A DNA stretch of 64,000 nucleotides from Legionella septentrionalis (GCF_003989745.1 NZ_RZGS01000001.1:62001-126000); one strand, 5' to 3'. Shown: positions 18,382-27,776, counted from the stretch's first letter. Numbers and translations are program-made. The notes: a model not told the origin generated them from the letters alone.

Positions 18382-18975
18382 ATGAAACCCGAAACCTTTG
18401 TACCTGAAATTACAAAACTGCAGCAAGATTCCATCATAAATTGGAAAAAAGACAACATTCAATTTAAGCAAGAAGGCTTTTTAAGATTGGTAGAGGAAAA
18501 TCATGCCTTTAATTATCAGTTATGGCATGCAGAAGATAGAGCCCGCCGTGATGATCAGGGTTATGAATTTGTTTATCGAGCCAAGCGTGAAATTGATCAA
18601 TACAATCAACAACGTAATAACCGCATGGAAGAAATGGATACATGGTTATTTAAACTACTACAGCCGGCACAAGCCGGGATTTGTCCTGTACACTCGGAAA
18701 CTCCCGGCATGATGATCGATCGCCTATCTATTTTGGCACTCAAGGCTTACCACATGAACGCCCAAACGCAGCGCCAGGATGTAGACGAAACACACCGGCA
18801 AACTTGCCTGGAAAAGTTACACGTCATCCATTTGCAGCAACAGCAGCTGCAGGGTTGCTTAACGGAATTACTGCACGAAATTCTTGCAAAGACCCGCACT
18901 TTTAAAATATATCATCAATTTAAAATGTATAATGACCCAAATTTAAATCCTCAGTTATACAAAATAACAGAGTAG
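18382..18975 (+). CDS. DUF4254 family protein
   Basis: The 197-residue soluble, helical protein carries the DUF4254 pattern: 'FNYQLWHAEDRARR' near residue 43, 'VYRAKREIDQYNQQRNN' near residue 63, and 'ETPGMMIDRLSILALKAYHM' near residue 110. Members occur in Bacteroidetes and in Legionella/Coxiella and are often near lipopolysaccharide genes; no activity has been assigned that I know of. Its stop codon abuts the stop of the convergent 660-residue membrane protein gene without a spacer. No signal peptide or membrane helix is present. Confidence 0.78.
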   Translation: MKPETFVPEITKLQQDSIINWKKDNIQFKQEGFLRLVEENHAFNYQLWHAEDRARRDDQGYEFVYRAKREIDQYNQQRNNRMEEMDTWLFKLLQPAQAGICPVHSETPGMMIDRLSILALKAYHMNAQTQRQDVDETHRQTCLEKLHVIHLQQQQLQGCLTELLHEILAKTRTFKIYHQFKMYNDPNLNPQLYKITE

Positions 18976-20958
18976 CTATACCAAAATTTCTGTCGCATAG
19001 CCAAAAGTGTAGGATGTGTAACTCTTTTTTCCTCCATCCAATGTTTCGTCCTGTTCACCGGATTTAAGTTTCATGTAATTTTCGCTGCGAGAACGGGCAA
19101 TAGAATTGGCGTTAAAAAAGAGAGAAGGGGATCGGCTGACGGAGAAAGATGTTTTATCGCACGAAGGCGTCAATTCAGAGGTAACAACATCATTTGGTTC
19201 AGAAATTGGGGAAGCGGAATCTTGTGGTGTTACATAAGTGTCGTCTTCTGAGGAAGTCCATTTAGAAGAATTGCTATGTTTCGGGAATACACCCACATCG
19301 TCTAATGGAGGTTTGCCAAACCCCCGCGCATACGCCCTGAGTGCAAATCCCGTACAATAAAGGACAGCACCCAGGGCTGTGGCCCAAAACATGGGGGCAG
19401 TATCCTGATAATGGCCTTTTTCATCTTGTTTCTGCCATGCCACCATTAAAATCGAAAATGCTTTTTGCGCTTTGGATAAGCCGGAAATTCCCGAACGCCC
19501 AACTTCAGTCCATTCCTGGATATTAAATTGCAGAACTGCCAAATCAATGACCAAATCATCCAGAATTTCCTGCTTAAATTTGTCTTTTTCCGGTTCTTGC
19601 GCCAATTTTCTAACGATGCTTTCATTTTCCTTGAGCTGTTTTAACAACTGCTTGGAGTTAGCCGGATGTTCGGCAATATATGATTCCTGGGCCGAAGCAT
19701 GAAAATAATTTTTAACTAGGGCATGGATTAAAAATCCCAGCAGACATGCTATTCCGCTTGCCACCGCAACAATGACCACGACAGGCGAAAGCATCACCCC
19801 GCACATGGTACTGACCGTCGCTGCAGCAAAAAGTAAACTTGCTATTACACCATAAGCCGCCAAACCATTCTTCAAACCGGCCAATGCGGCAGAAGAATAG
19901 CCTAATTTTAAATTGTCATATAAAAACTGGCGGTGATTATTAAACAATATTAACTGCCGGCTTAAATCTTCCTTAAACTGTTCATAACCCTCAACGACAA
20001 CTTGAGCATTTTGCCTGCAAAAATTCTCAACCATGGCTTCTAATTCCCTGCCACACAAAGCCAACTCCACTTTGGTTTTACTGATGCGTAATTTACGCTG
20101 GTAATCATGCTCTTCATACATGCGCGTCGCAATACAAAGCGCCACATAAAGGGAACTGAAAACAGCCAGCGTAATAAACACAGGAGCCGCAAACACTGAA
20201 ACGCTCATTACTCCCATGTACAAATACAAACCATCGATGATTCCGCTGTAGGCTTGCGAAATTAAACCGCGATAACGAATATGGCTTAAAAATTCTTCCT
20301 GCTTTTGCAATTCCTCGCGATAAGATGCAATTTTTTCCTGATCCAAAAGCTGCCAGTCCATTTTCTGCAAGGCTTCCAAAGCTTTGCGGTTGTGCTTCAT
20401 CATTCCCTTGCGTTGCGATAATAAATAACGGTACCAAATCCGATTAAATATAGAAAACGCCCCCGCCACCAAAGCCGTTGGCAGAAGCAAGAAATTCATA
20501 TTCTCGCCGCTGACCACTGACAATATTTGGGTAAAACTTTGCACACCCTTGTAAGCATTTTTTAATCCTTTAATCGCATCGCGAAAATAAGGCCAGAGTA
20601 CAGCAATGTAACGCTTGAGTGGATTTTTATCATCGTCTTTAAACACATTGGCAAACAGTGAAAAGCCAACCATAGCAATCGATTCTGTGATCATAACTGC
20701 CATGCCCGCCGGGCTGGTCAGTATTTCATGCATCTTATCGGAAGAATTTTCAGAATCGAAAAAGGCTTTTACACAATAGGCGAAGAAACTGTAGGAGAGA
20801 CTGAAACCATCAAGACAACCATATAATGCATAAACCACCTGCGCATCGTTTAATTTTTTAGCAAATGCACGATTTTCCGCATCTACGCGCTCCCAAAAAG
20901 TCATGGAAGCTGGGTCACTATTTTTTGCAGATTGGGGCGGTTTTACCTCAGTCGTCAT
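18976..20958 (-). CDS. Large multi-pass membrane protein of unknown function
   Basis: I do not recognise this 660-residue protein. It has hydrophobic segments near residues 43-62, 150-172, 243-282, 368-420 and 540-562, separated by charged helical regions with coiled-coil character (for example 185-225 and 290-350). Three membrane segments share a pattern, roughly Y/A-x-x-G-x-x-[DN]-G-[LF] followed by small and aromatic residues, which suggests internal duplication. The last 100 residues are hydrophilic and Ser/Thr/Asp-rich. That layout, with hydrophobic hairpins and a disordered C-terminal tail, is common in Legionella and Coxiella Dot/Icm effectors that insert in host membranes, but no recognised secretion signal can be proven here. 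Confidence 0.7.
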   Translation of the reverse strand: MTTEVKPPQSAKNSDPASMTFWERVDAENRAFAKKLNDAQVVYALYGCLDGFSLSYSFFAYCVKAFFDSENSSDKMHEILTSPAGMAVMITESIAMVGFSLFANVFKDDDKNPLKRYIAVLWPYFRDAIKGLKNAYKGVQSFTQILSVVSGENMNFLLLPTALVAGAFSIFNRIWYRYLLSQRKGMMKHNRKALEALQKMDWQLLDQEKIASYREELQKQEEFLSHIRYRGLISQAYSGIIDGLYLYMGVMSVSVFAAPVFITLAVFSSLYVALCIATRMYEEHDYQRKLRISKTKVELALCGRELEAMVENFCRQNAQVVVEGYEQFKEDLSRQLILFNNHRQFLYDNLKLGYSSAALAGLKNGLAAYGVIASLLFAAATVSTMCGVMLSPVVVIVAVASGIACLLGFLIHALVKNYFHASAQESYIAEHPANSKQLLKQLKENESIVRKLAQEPEKDKFKQEILDDLVIDLAVLQFNIQEWTEVGRSGISGLSKAQKAFSILMVAWQKQDEKGHYQDTAPMFWATALGAVLYCTGFALRAYARGFGKPPLDDVGVFPKHSNSSKWTSSEDDTYVTPQDSASPISEPNDVVTSELTPSCDKTSFSVSRSPSLFFNANSIARSRSENYMKLKSGEQDETLDGGKKSYTSYTFGYATEILV

Positions 20959-21112
20959 GCGTCATCACAAGGCGGTGGCTAAGATGGTGCAAATTGTACA
21001 GCTTACTATGCTAAATGGCAAGTAACTTTTCAATATGGTTCAAATTTACGCCAAAAGGTTTGGCCCATCAGTAATTATATCATAAAAAAGTGAAAAAAAT
21101 AAAAGCTATGTC

Positions 21113-21141
21113 TTGGTTAATTTTTCTTACAATGCTATCGT
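21113..21141 (+). promoter_or_regulatory. Weak promoter candidate for the retropepsin/transglutaminase/ligase unit
   Basis: TTGGTT (21113-21118) and TATCGT (21136-21141) are spaced 17 bp, with an extended TGC before the -10. Both hexamers are two mismatches from consensus. Confidence 0.35.
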
Positions 21142-21240
21142 CCGCCATTACATTCTTCCATTTATTCCATATGATCGGCATACTGTGCGCAAAGAGCCAA
21201 ACCTGATAGGATCACAATTTTAATTGGTTTTGGAGATTTG

Positions 21241-21762
21241 ATGCGGTTATTGTGGCTGTTGTTTTTTTCCTGGTTATTATTAGTTGGGCAGGCCATGGCA
21301 GACAATGAGAAAGTAATATATGGCTTTATTGAAAAAGTGACGCTGGTGGATAAAAATTTAACTTTATCAGCCAAATTAGACACCGGAGCAAAATCAGCCT
21401 CGCTAAATGCAACGCATATCACCCAAAAAACTATCGATGGGAAGCCTTATATAAGTTTTATCGTACCCAGCAAGGAAGGCGATATTTTATTTGAATCGGA
21501 ATACGTGGGGGATGTTAACATTAAAGTCCGCTCAGGAGAAATCCGTGCCAATCCGCTGCTGCGTCGCTCTTCATTTACCAGACCCGTGGTATTGATGCGC
21601 TTAAAAATTGCTGATAAAGAACGCACCATTCGTGTGAACCTGACCAATCGCAAGCGTTTTATTTACCCTCTTTTGCTAGGCCGGGAAGCTATTATTGCCT
21701 TTGGCGGCATCGTAGACCCGAGTTTGAAGTTTACAGTTAAATCGCGAACGGATAAACAATGA
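21241..21762 (+). CDS. RimK-associated 'zinc protease'-type retropepsin-like protein (exported)
   Basis: The 173-residue protein has a signal peptide (about residues 1-20, ending 'GQAMA') and a single retropepsin-like domain with 'SAKLDTGAKSASLNA' (the Asp-Thr-Gly of aspartyl proteases) and 'RRSSFTRPVVL' / 'LLGREAI' segments. This is the Pfam family once called ATP-dependent zinc protease, which accompanies RimK-like ATP-grasp ligases. ATG at 21241 has GGAG five bases upstream and is preferred to the preceding TTG. Its stop overlaps the next start by 4 bp. I infer a role in cleaving or trimming a peptide tag made by the ligase encoded two genes on. Confidence 0.82.
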   Translation: MRLLWLLFFSWLLLVGQAMADNEKVIYGFIEKVTLVDKNLTLSAKLDTGAKSASLNATHITQKTIDGKPYISFIVPSKEGDILFESEYVGDVNIKVRSGEIRANPLLRRSSFTRPVVLMRLKIADKERTIRVNLTNRKRFIYPLLLGREAIIAFGGIVDPSLKFTVKSRTDKQ

Positions 21763-23285
21763 ATTCAAATAGACGTCATGTATATGGCTTAATCATTACC
21801 TTGTTTTTATTAGGCATGGGTATTTTTTTATATCGGCATTTCGTGCTCGATGTACCGCTTAATGATAGTGAAGATGTGAATAGTTGGATGGTGGAAGCCA
21901 AACTGCGCTTTGATTCAGAACGCAACATGCCGGTGAAGGCAAGCTTTACTATCCCTTATATGCCGTCTTATTTTACCATTTTGGATGAGTATTTCATTTC
22001 GCAAAATTACGGCGTCACGACGAATCTCAACGGCCTTAACCGCAAGGTGGTTTGGACTTTACGCCGCAGCAATGGACCACAATCACTTTACTATCGGGCC
22101 ATTTTCCGCGAAACGGATAATAGCGAGGTGCATTTAACCAAACCGCATACGCTTAAGATTTTAACGTTGCCTGATGATCAAAAAACCGCAGTGAATACCA
22201 TCATTGAAAAAGCCAGGCAATCTTCTGCTGACATCCAAACTTTTGCACAAAGCACGGTTAAAGAATTAAACAAACAAGATGGCAATGCCAAATTACTGGT
22301 GGGTAACCAGTTTAGCGATGAGAAAGTTGTTTCAGCCGCGATCACCATTTTGAACCAAGCCCGCATATATGCCATGCCGGTACAGGGCATTTACCTCAAT
22401 TCTTTAAATAAAGATGCAAGCTTTAATCTTTTTCTGGCTGTATACAATGAAAAAGAGTGGAGTTATATCAATCCACGCACCGGAGCCGCAGGTTTACCCA
22501 AAAATTTCCTGATTTGGCAATACGGTAATGAGCCTATGTTTCAGGTATCCGGAGGGAAAAAACCTGCGTTTACCCTTACCGTATCCCCAACGCCTATCAA
22601 TGCGCTCAGTATTGCCAAAGCCCGCGGGTTGCAAACTGAATCTGAATTGCTGCGCTTTTCATTATTGCAATTACCGGTCAATGTGCAAGAAACTTACAAA
22701 ATTTTACTCACCGTACCCATTGGTGCGTTCATCATCTTGCTGCTGCGCAATTTTATAGGATTCAGCACATTTGGCACTTTTATGCCAGTCCTCATTGCAC
22801 TTGCGTTTCGGGAAACGCAAGTCGTATGGGGTGTTATGCTGTTTACCATCATCATCTCATTCGGCTTGCTGGCACGGTTTTACTTAGATCAGCTGCGCTT
22901 GCTTCTGGTCCCGAGATTGGCAGCAATCTTAACGGTGGTTATTCTTTTAATGATTTTTATCAGCGTCATCAGCTTGCATCTAGGTCTTGATGCCGGCCTC
23001 TCTGTAGCTCTTTTCCCAATGGTTATCTTGACCATGATCATCGAGCGTATGTGTATTACCTGGGATGAGCGCGGGGCTTATGAAGCCATTAAATCCGGCA
23101 CAGGAAGTCTGGTTGCCGCTATTATTTGTTACTGGGCAATGAGTTATGCTCCCATGCAATATCTCATCTTTGCTTTTCCTGAATTATTGCTGGCATTATT
23201 GGCTCTTATTCTCCTATTTGGACAATACCGCGGCTATCGCCTGCTGGAATTGGTACGCTTTAGCGCGTTGGCAGGAGCTAAATAA
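21759..23285 (+). CDS. Inactive transglutaminase-like protein fused to seven transmembrane helices
   Basis: The 508-residue protein starts with one membrane helix (about residues 8-27). A long extracytoplasmic region (about 30-310) includes a transglutaminase-like segment around 'NQARIYAMPVQGIYL' that lacks an obvious Cys-His-Asp triad. About seven helices follow (from 'TVPIGAFIILLLRNFIGFST', near residue 325, to the C-terminus). This matches the family named inactive transglutaminase fused to 7 TM helices, found with ATP-grasp and retropepsin-like partners. The periplasmic part may bind peptide substrates. It overlaps both neighbours, so the three genes are one translational unit. Confidence 0.83.
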   Translation: MNSNRRHVYGLIITLFLLGMGIFLYRHFVLDVPLNDSEDVNSWMVEAKLRFDSERNMPVKASFTIPYMPSYFTILDEYFISQNYGVTTNLNGLNRKVVWTLRRSNGPQSLYYRAIFRETDNSEVHLTKPHTLKILTLPDDQKTAVNTIIEKARQSSADIQTFAQSTVKELNKQDGNAKLLVGNQFSDEKVVSAAITILNQARIYAMPVQGIYLNSLNKDASFNLFLAVYNEKEWSYINPRTGAAGLPKNFLIWQYGNEPMFQVSGGKKPAFTLTVSPTPINALSIAKARGLQTESELLRFSLLQLPVNVQETYKILLTVPIGAFIILLLRNFIGFSTFGTFMPVLIALAFRETQVVWGVMLFTIIISFGLLARFYLDQLRLLLVPRLAAILTVVILLMIFISVISLHLGLDAGLSVALFPMVILTMIIERMCITWDERGAYEAIKSGTGSLVAAIICYWAMSYAPMQYLIFAFPELLLALLALILLFGQYRGYRLLELVRFSALAGAK

Positions 23286-24235
23286 TGTTAGGTACTTACC
23301 GACGCCTGCGTAAACAAGGCGTTTTAAGCATCAACCAACGCAACAGCGATTATGTGTTGCGTTATAACCAACGCAAATTTTATCCGTTGGTTGACGACAA
23401 ATTGAAAACCAAACGCCTGGCTATTGAGGCAGGCATTGCCGTCCCGCCCTTGTATACAACCATCGAATCTGAGCCGCAGATAAAAAAAATAGATGAAATA
23501 TTAAAACCATATTCCGATTTCGTCATAAAACCTGCCCGCGGCGCAGGCGGTGATGGAATATTAGTGATCACTGATAGGGTATTTGGCCGCTACCGGCAAA
23601 TAAATGGAAAATTATTAACCACGCAAGAATTAAGCTATCATCTTTCTTGTTTATTGTCTGGGGCATATAGCCTCGGGGGTTATGCCGATTATGCGATTAT
23701 CGAACATCGGGTAGTGGTGGATCCGGTATTTGCTCCAGTTAGTTATGAAGGGATCCCGGATGTCCGCGTCATTTCCCTTTTGGGTTATCCCGCCATGGCC
23801 ATGCTGCGTTTACCCACCCGCTTGTCGGGAGGCAAGGCAAACCTTCATCAGGGTGCTATTGGCACAGGGGTTAATCTGGCAGATGGGGTTACCTTAGGCG
23901 GTGTCTTTCATAACGATGCCATTGATTATCATCCAGATACATTAAATGCCATCGTTGGCATAAAAATTCCTTATTGGGATAAAATTTTGGAAATTGCTGC
24001 AAGTTCTTATGAATTAACCGGTCTTGGCTATCTTGGCGTAGATATTGTTCTCGATAAAGATCACGGCCCGTTGATGCTGGAACTGAATGCAAGACCAGGT
24101 TTAAACATACAAATTGCTAACCGTGAAGGCGTATTGCGCCGATATCGTACCATTGAGGCGCGCGCAGCCCAAGGAAAAGAACCGGTACAAGCCAGAGTAG
24201 AATTTAGCAAACAACAATTTGCGCGCGGAGAATAA
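23285..24235 (+). CDS. Alpha-L-glutamate ligase-like ATP-grasp protein
   Basis: The 316-residue cytoplasmic ATP-grasp enzyme has the glycine-rich ATP loop 'VIKPARGAGGDGILVI' near residue 80 and the metal-binding end 'LMLELNARPGLNIQIAN' near residue 260. The N-terminal 'NQRNSDYVLRYNQRKFYPLVDDKL' region is typical of the RimK-like group that accompanies 7-TM transglutaminase proteins. Such ligases form amide bonds between a carboxylate (activated as acyl phosphate) and an amino group, often adding glutamate; the acceptor here is unknown. The start overlaps the previous stop by one base. A hairpin follows the stop. Confidence 0.85.
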   Translation: MLGTYRRLRKQGVLSINQRNSDYVLRYNQRKFYPLVDDKLKTKRLAIEAGIAVPPLYTTIESEPQIKKIDEILKPYSDFVIKPARGAGGDGILVITDRVFGRYRQINGKLLTTQELSYHLSCLLSGAYSLGGYADYAIIEHRVVVDPVFAPVSYEGIPDVRVISLLGYPAMAMLRLPTRLSGGKANLHQGAIGTGVNLADGVTLGGVFHNDAIDYHPDTLNAIVGIKIPYWDKILEIAASSYELTGLGYLGVDIVLDKDHGPLMLELNARPGLNIQIANREGVLRRYRTIEARAAQGKEPVQARVEFSKQQFARGE

Positions 24236-24236
24236 A

Positions 24237-24257
24237 GCACCTGCCGTGAGCAGGTGC
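24237..24257. terminator. Hairpin between convergent genes
   Basis: GCACCTGC / GCAGGTGC with a 5-nt loop lies between the stops of the ATP-grasp gene (plus) and the papain-like protease gene (minus). On the minus strand it is followed by TTTATTC, so it probably serves that gene; the plus side lacks a T tract. Confidence 0.6.
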
Positions 24258-24270
24258 CAGAAATACTATC

Positions 24271-25350
24271 TTAAAAAAGACGGCGAATGCGCTGCGCTTC
24301 CAATGCTAAGACTTTCAAGTAATCATAGGAAATATAAAAATCTCCCTTATTACCGATGCGGCTACCCCAGGAATTTCTGACGGTAAACAACCCCCGGTAC
24401 TGATTGCCTTCATTATCGACAGCAACGGCATTGTCATCATAACCAGTAATGATCATTTCATGGCCGCCAAAGCTGGCTGAACCCTCTTTGATATCACGAA
24501 CAATTTGCGGCGTTAAAATCCAAGTATCGTTAGTCGCTGCATGCTTACCCACGGCACCCGCAACGCCAAGCTCTACATCAGCCAATAAGACACCAAATGT
24601 AGCGCGGTCGCCATGATTAAGCGCTACCTTTATATCATTGATTACCCTGTCCGGCTCGCTGCCATCCAGCATGGCTTGATATACGTTGAGAATTGGCGAC
24701 CAAGCCACTCTCTTGTGAATAGGCTCGCTCAAAGGGTGGTAGTCAGGAAGCGGCATTTCCGTTACCGGAGCTGCATCTGCTAGAGGATATTCGGTGAGTC
24801 CGCCGCAACCATAAGTACGTTGTTGCGTTTTGCTTACAATCCCGAATGCATCCATTTGATTTAATACATAAGGTCCAAAGGTGCCTTCCCAACCACTGGC
24901 ATTGTAACCATTATTTGCAAAATGAAGGCCTAACTGCAATTGACATAACTGGCTAATATAATCGCCCTTATTCAAAGCCGCATTGATGGCTGCGGTATTG
25001 GCAAATGTTACGCAAGTACCATGCACACCTTGATCCAACACGGGTACATTATTCATGCCTAATTGAACTGCGGCAGGAAGCTTCGCAGACATGGATACAG
25101 ATTGATAGCCTAAGCCGATTCGTCCCGCACGCTGCACGATGGTTTGCATGGCGCGCTCAGACAGTTGCATTTTTAATAAAGTAATTTGCTTGCTGACAGG
25201 GGCTTGCGGTACAGATCGACCTACAATATTGCCAGGATTTGCAGGCAATGTTACAGGCTGCGTAATTTCTCCCACAATTTCAACATCGGGTGCAGCAATT
25301 GCGCCGCCACTGAGCAATAAGACCGCAAAGACCCATCGGGATAACTTCAT
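24271..25350 (-). CDS. Exported papain-like (C1 family) cysteine protease
   Basis: Starting at 25350 (GGAG eight bases upstream) the protein has 359 residues and a signal peptide (MKLSRWVFAVLLLSGGAIA). The papain catalytic set is present in order: oxyanion Gln107 and nucleophile Cys113 in 'VLDQGVHGTCVTFAN' (the same six-residue spacing as papain), His297 in 'GGHEMIITGYDD', and Asn326 in 'VRNSWGS'. A pro-like region of about 75 residues precedes the catalytic domain. The 'C-W' after the nucleophile of typical papains is replaced (Cys-Val). Secretion to the periplasm or beyond is likely; the target is unknown. It could be a host-directed factor or an envelope enzyme. Confidence 0.83.
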   Translation of the reverse strand: MKLSRWVFAVLLLSGGAIAAPDVEIVGEITQPVTLPANPGNIVGRSVPQAPVSKQITLLKMQLSERAMQTIVQRAGRIGLGYQSVSMSAKLPAAVQLGMNNVPVLDQGVHGTCVTFANTAAINAALNKGDYISQLCQLQLGLHFANNGYNASGWEGTFGPYVLNQMDAFGIVSKTQQRTYGCGGLTEYPLADAAPVTEMPLPDYHPLSEPIHKRVAWSPILNVYQAMLDGSEPDRVINDIKVALNHGDRATFGVLLADVELGVAGAVGKHAATNDTWILTPQIVRDIKEGSASFGGHEMIITGYDDNAVAVDNEGNQYRGLFTVRNSWGSRIGNKGDFYISYDYLKVLALEAQRIRRLF

Positions 25351-25399
25351 GAGGTTTTCTCCATCGGACAAATCAAGGCCGAATAGTATACCACATGTT

Positions 25400-26572
25400 T
25401 TAAAATTGCGCACCCATGCGACTGCCAGCAGCTTGCTCAATGAAGAAACGCTTTAATATAGGCAGCTGATTGCAGGCATTCAATCCCAAGCCACGTAAGT
25501 GGATTACCGGCCTTAACGGATTGGCAAACAGCGTTTTCAAGCCCTGCATGGCAGCAATCATTTGCCACACTGCATATTTACGTTGTCGCTGATAAGCACG
25601 AAGCTCCTTGGGAGACCAGGCCAATTGTGCATCCAATATGGATAACCATGCGCTAATATCTTCCAAACCTAAGTTAAGCCCTAAGCCTGCTAAAGGGTGG
25701 ATGGTATGCGCCGCATCTCCCATCAGCATCCAACGCATCCCCTGGTATTGTTTGACATGCCGCATGTGTAAGGGAAATTGGTATCGTGTACTTGCTATCT
25801 GCACACGTCCCAGTTTTGCTGCAAAAGCGCGGGTTAGTTCCTGGTTAAATTTTTCTTCACTCAAACCCATTAGAAATTGGGCACGCTGCTGCGTGGTTGA
25901 CCAAACGATAGAGCATTCATGAGCATCGGCAAGCGGCAAAAAAGCCAGTGGGCCATCAGCATTGAACACTTGATAAGCCGTGTATTGATGCGCATATTCT
26001 GTACGCACATTAACTACTATGGCTTGCTGGTGATAAGGCCAACTGGTGAGCTCAACCCCCAATAAATCCCGGGTTGCTGAATTCGCCCCATCAGCAATCA
26101 TCAGCAATTTGGCACGCCATGCATTGGCGCCTGCAGCCACACGGATTTCTTCGCTATCAGGAGCTACAGCGTGCACTTTATTATTTGCAAAAAAAGATAC
26201 GCCAAGCTCGGCAGCTCTGGCCAGCAAGGCTTGCTTTAACACCGATTCTTCAATAATAGTTCCTAACCTATCCGTACCCACCATACGCGCATCAAACTCA
26301 ATATGCGCCTGATTGGCCGCATCCCAAATATACATATTGGTATAAGGTGAAATACGGCTTTTTATAATCTGCTCCCAGACGGCCAATGCCTGCAATAAAG
26401 ATTGGGAAGCTTGGTTAATTGCATAAACGCGCGCATCTGGTTTGGCAATATCCGCAGCGAGCATGCCTGCATCGACTATGCCTACCGAATACCCCCGCTG
26501 TCGCATGGCGATTGCAGCGCTTAAACCTACAACGCCGCCGCCGAGCACCAACACGTCATAATATTCACTCAT
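25400..26572 (-). CDS. UbiH/UbiF/VisC-family FAD hydroxylase, likely UbiI-like
   Basis: The 390-residue flavoprotein monooxygenase of ubiquinone synthesis has an N-terminal FAD dinucleotide fold ('DVLVLGGGVVGLSAAIAM'), 'PDARVYAINQAS' and the second FAD motif 'LMGDAAHTIHPLAGLGLNLGLED'. The ATG at 26572 is chosen: it has GGAGG upstream and overlaps the ubiH stop by 8 bp. Position after ygfB-pepP-ubiH, as in other gammaproteobacteria, suggests the C5-hydroxylase UbiI (VisC), but related UbiF/UbiM enzymes cannot be excluded by eye. It acts at the inner face of the cytoplasmic membrane. Confidence 0.85.
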   Translation of the reverse strand: MSEYYDVLVLGGGVVGLSAAIAMRQRGYSVGIVDAGMLAADIAKPDARVYAINQASQSLLQALAVWEQIIKSRISPYTNMYIWDAANQAHIEFDARMVGTDRLGTIIEESVLKQALLARAAELGVSFFANNKVHAVAPDSEEIRVAAGANAWRAKLLMIADGANSATRDLLGVELTSWPYHQQAIVVNVRTEYAHQYTAYQVFNADGPLAFLPLADAHECSIVWSTTQQRAQFLMGLSEEKFNQELTRAFAAKLGRVQIASTRYQFPLHMRHVKQYQGMRWMLMGDAAHTIHPLAGLGLNLGLEDISAWLSILDAQLAWSPKELRAYQRQRKYAVWQMIAAMQGLKTLFANPLRPVIHLRGLGLNACNQLPILKRFFIEQAAGSRMGAQF

Positions 26573-27776
26573 GGCTTGCCTCCGCACTTTGCTCTAGAGG
26601 AATCCCGCATACCAAATTCGGTACAATGCCGGCGTAACCGGAAGCATAGCGCATTAATAATTTCTTTAAAAAAGACGTATGGTTTAAAGCAATTAACCCT
26701 AGGCTGCGCACTCCGGCAAAGCCTGGAATACGGCTGCTGAATAAACTTATCAATCCATCCGTTAAACGGGTGATTAAATGTTGATCATGCTGGCGAAGCT
26801 GTTGATAATGGTTGAGCATACCAGGGTTTAACCCTTTTTGGGCAATGCATTGCGCTAATACAGCGACATCACGAAGACCAAGATTAAATCCCTGCCCCGC
26901 CACCGGATGCAAGGTATGAGCCGCATTTCCTACAAAAATGATCGGCCAAGCCGTTTGCTTAGGCATGATGATTTGACGCAGAGGATATAAAGAACGTTGC
27001 CCTACCTTAGTGAAACGCCCCAAACGATAGCCAAACTCCTTGTGCAGGATCGCCAAAAAATCCGGCTCGGGGAGCGAATGCATCTTTTCGGCATCAGCAG
27101 GAGCTAAAGACCAAACCAAAGCAGCACGCAAATCCGTCATGGGAAGCAATGCCATAGGTCCTGAGCGGGTAAAGCGCTCATAAGCAAACTGCCGATGTGG
27201 CCGTGACAAGCCCATATTCGCCACCAAGGCATGCTGCTTGTAATCTTTAATTTCAGCAGATAAACCGCATAACTGGCGCACGCAGGAATCAGAGCCATCC
27301 GCGGCAACGATTAATTTTGCCTTGACTTTAATGCATGCATCGCCATGATGAATGGTGGCAATCCCCGCTTTCGCGTCCAAAGCCAACAACGACGCCGGAG
27401 CTAAAATCTGCTGCGCAGGCAATAATTCATGCAGCGCTGTTTGAATGTGCTGCATTTCTACCACATGCCCAAGCGGGTGCTGGCGGTTACCTTCAAGGCG
27501 CGCACTGCCAAATTGCAATTTTTCCGACACGTGAATGGTTTCAATGGGCATGGCATGGTTTTTTAATTTTGGCCAGACATTTATCTTGGTTAGAATTTGC
27601 ACGCTGGCAGGCGACAAGGCCAAACTGCGGGAATCAAAATCAGCCTTAATTTTGTCGGAAAACGGGCGTGCTTCTACTAATAAGACTTGCAAATCCATCG
27701 CCGCCAATGCCAGCACCAAGGTGGCGCCGGTTAACCCACCACCAATTATTAGAATATCGATCTCTTTTTCAACCAC
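26565..27776 (-). CDS. ubiH: 2-octaprenyl-6-methoxyphenol hydroxylase
   Basis: The 403-residue FAD monooxygenase has 'DILIIGGGLTGATLVLALA' at the N-terminus, 'FDSRSLALSPASVQIL' (the UbiH-type DxRxxALS motif), 'VAADGSDSCVRQLCG' and 'FVGNAAHTLHPVAGQGFNLGLRD'. It hydroxylates the C1 position of the ubiquinone ring precursor. It overlaps pepP by 8 bp upstream and the ubiI-like gene by 8 bp downstream, so the three genes are tightly coupled. Confidence 0.9.
   Translation of the reverse strand: MVEKEIDILIIGGGLTGATLVLALAAMDLQVLLVEARPFSDKIKADFDSRSLALSPASVQILTKINVWPKLKNHAMPIETIHVSEKLQFGSARLEGNRQHPLGHVVEMQHIQTALHELLPAQQILAPASLLALDAKAGIATIHHGDACIKVKAKLIVAADGSDSCVRQLCGLSAEIKDYKQHALVANMGLSRPHRQFAYERFTRSGPMALLPMTDLRAALVWSLAPADAEKMHSLPEPDFLAILHKEFGYRLGRFTKVGQRSLYPLRQIIMPKQTAWPIIFVGNAAHTLHPVAGQGFNLGLRDVAVLAQCIAQKGLNPGMLNHYQQLRQHDQHLITRLTDGLISLFSSRIPGFAGVRSLGLIALNHTSFLKKLLMRYASGYAGIVPNLVCGIPLEQSAEASHE

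Noticed and set aside
23700-23790. Possible IS or transposon boundaries around the accessory genes at 18-25 kb and 35-40 kb.
   Set aside because: No transposase frames, terminal inverted repeats or target-site duplications were seen.
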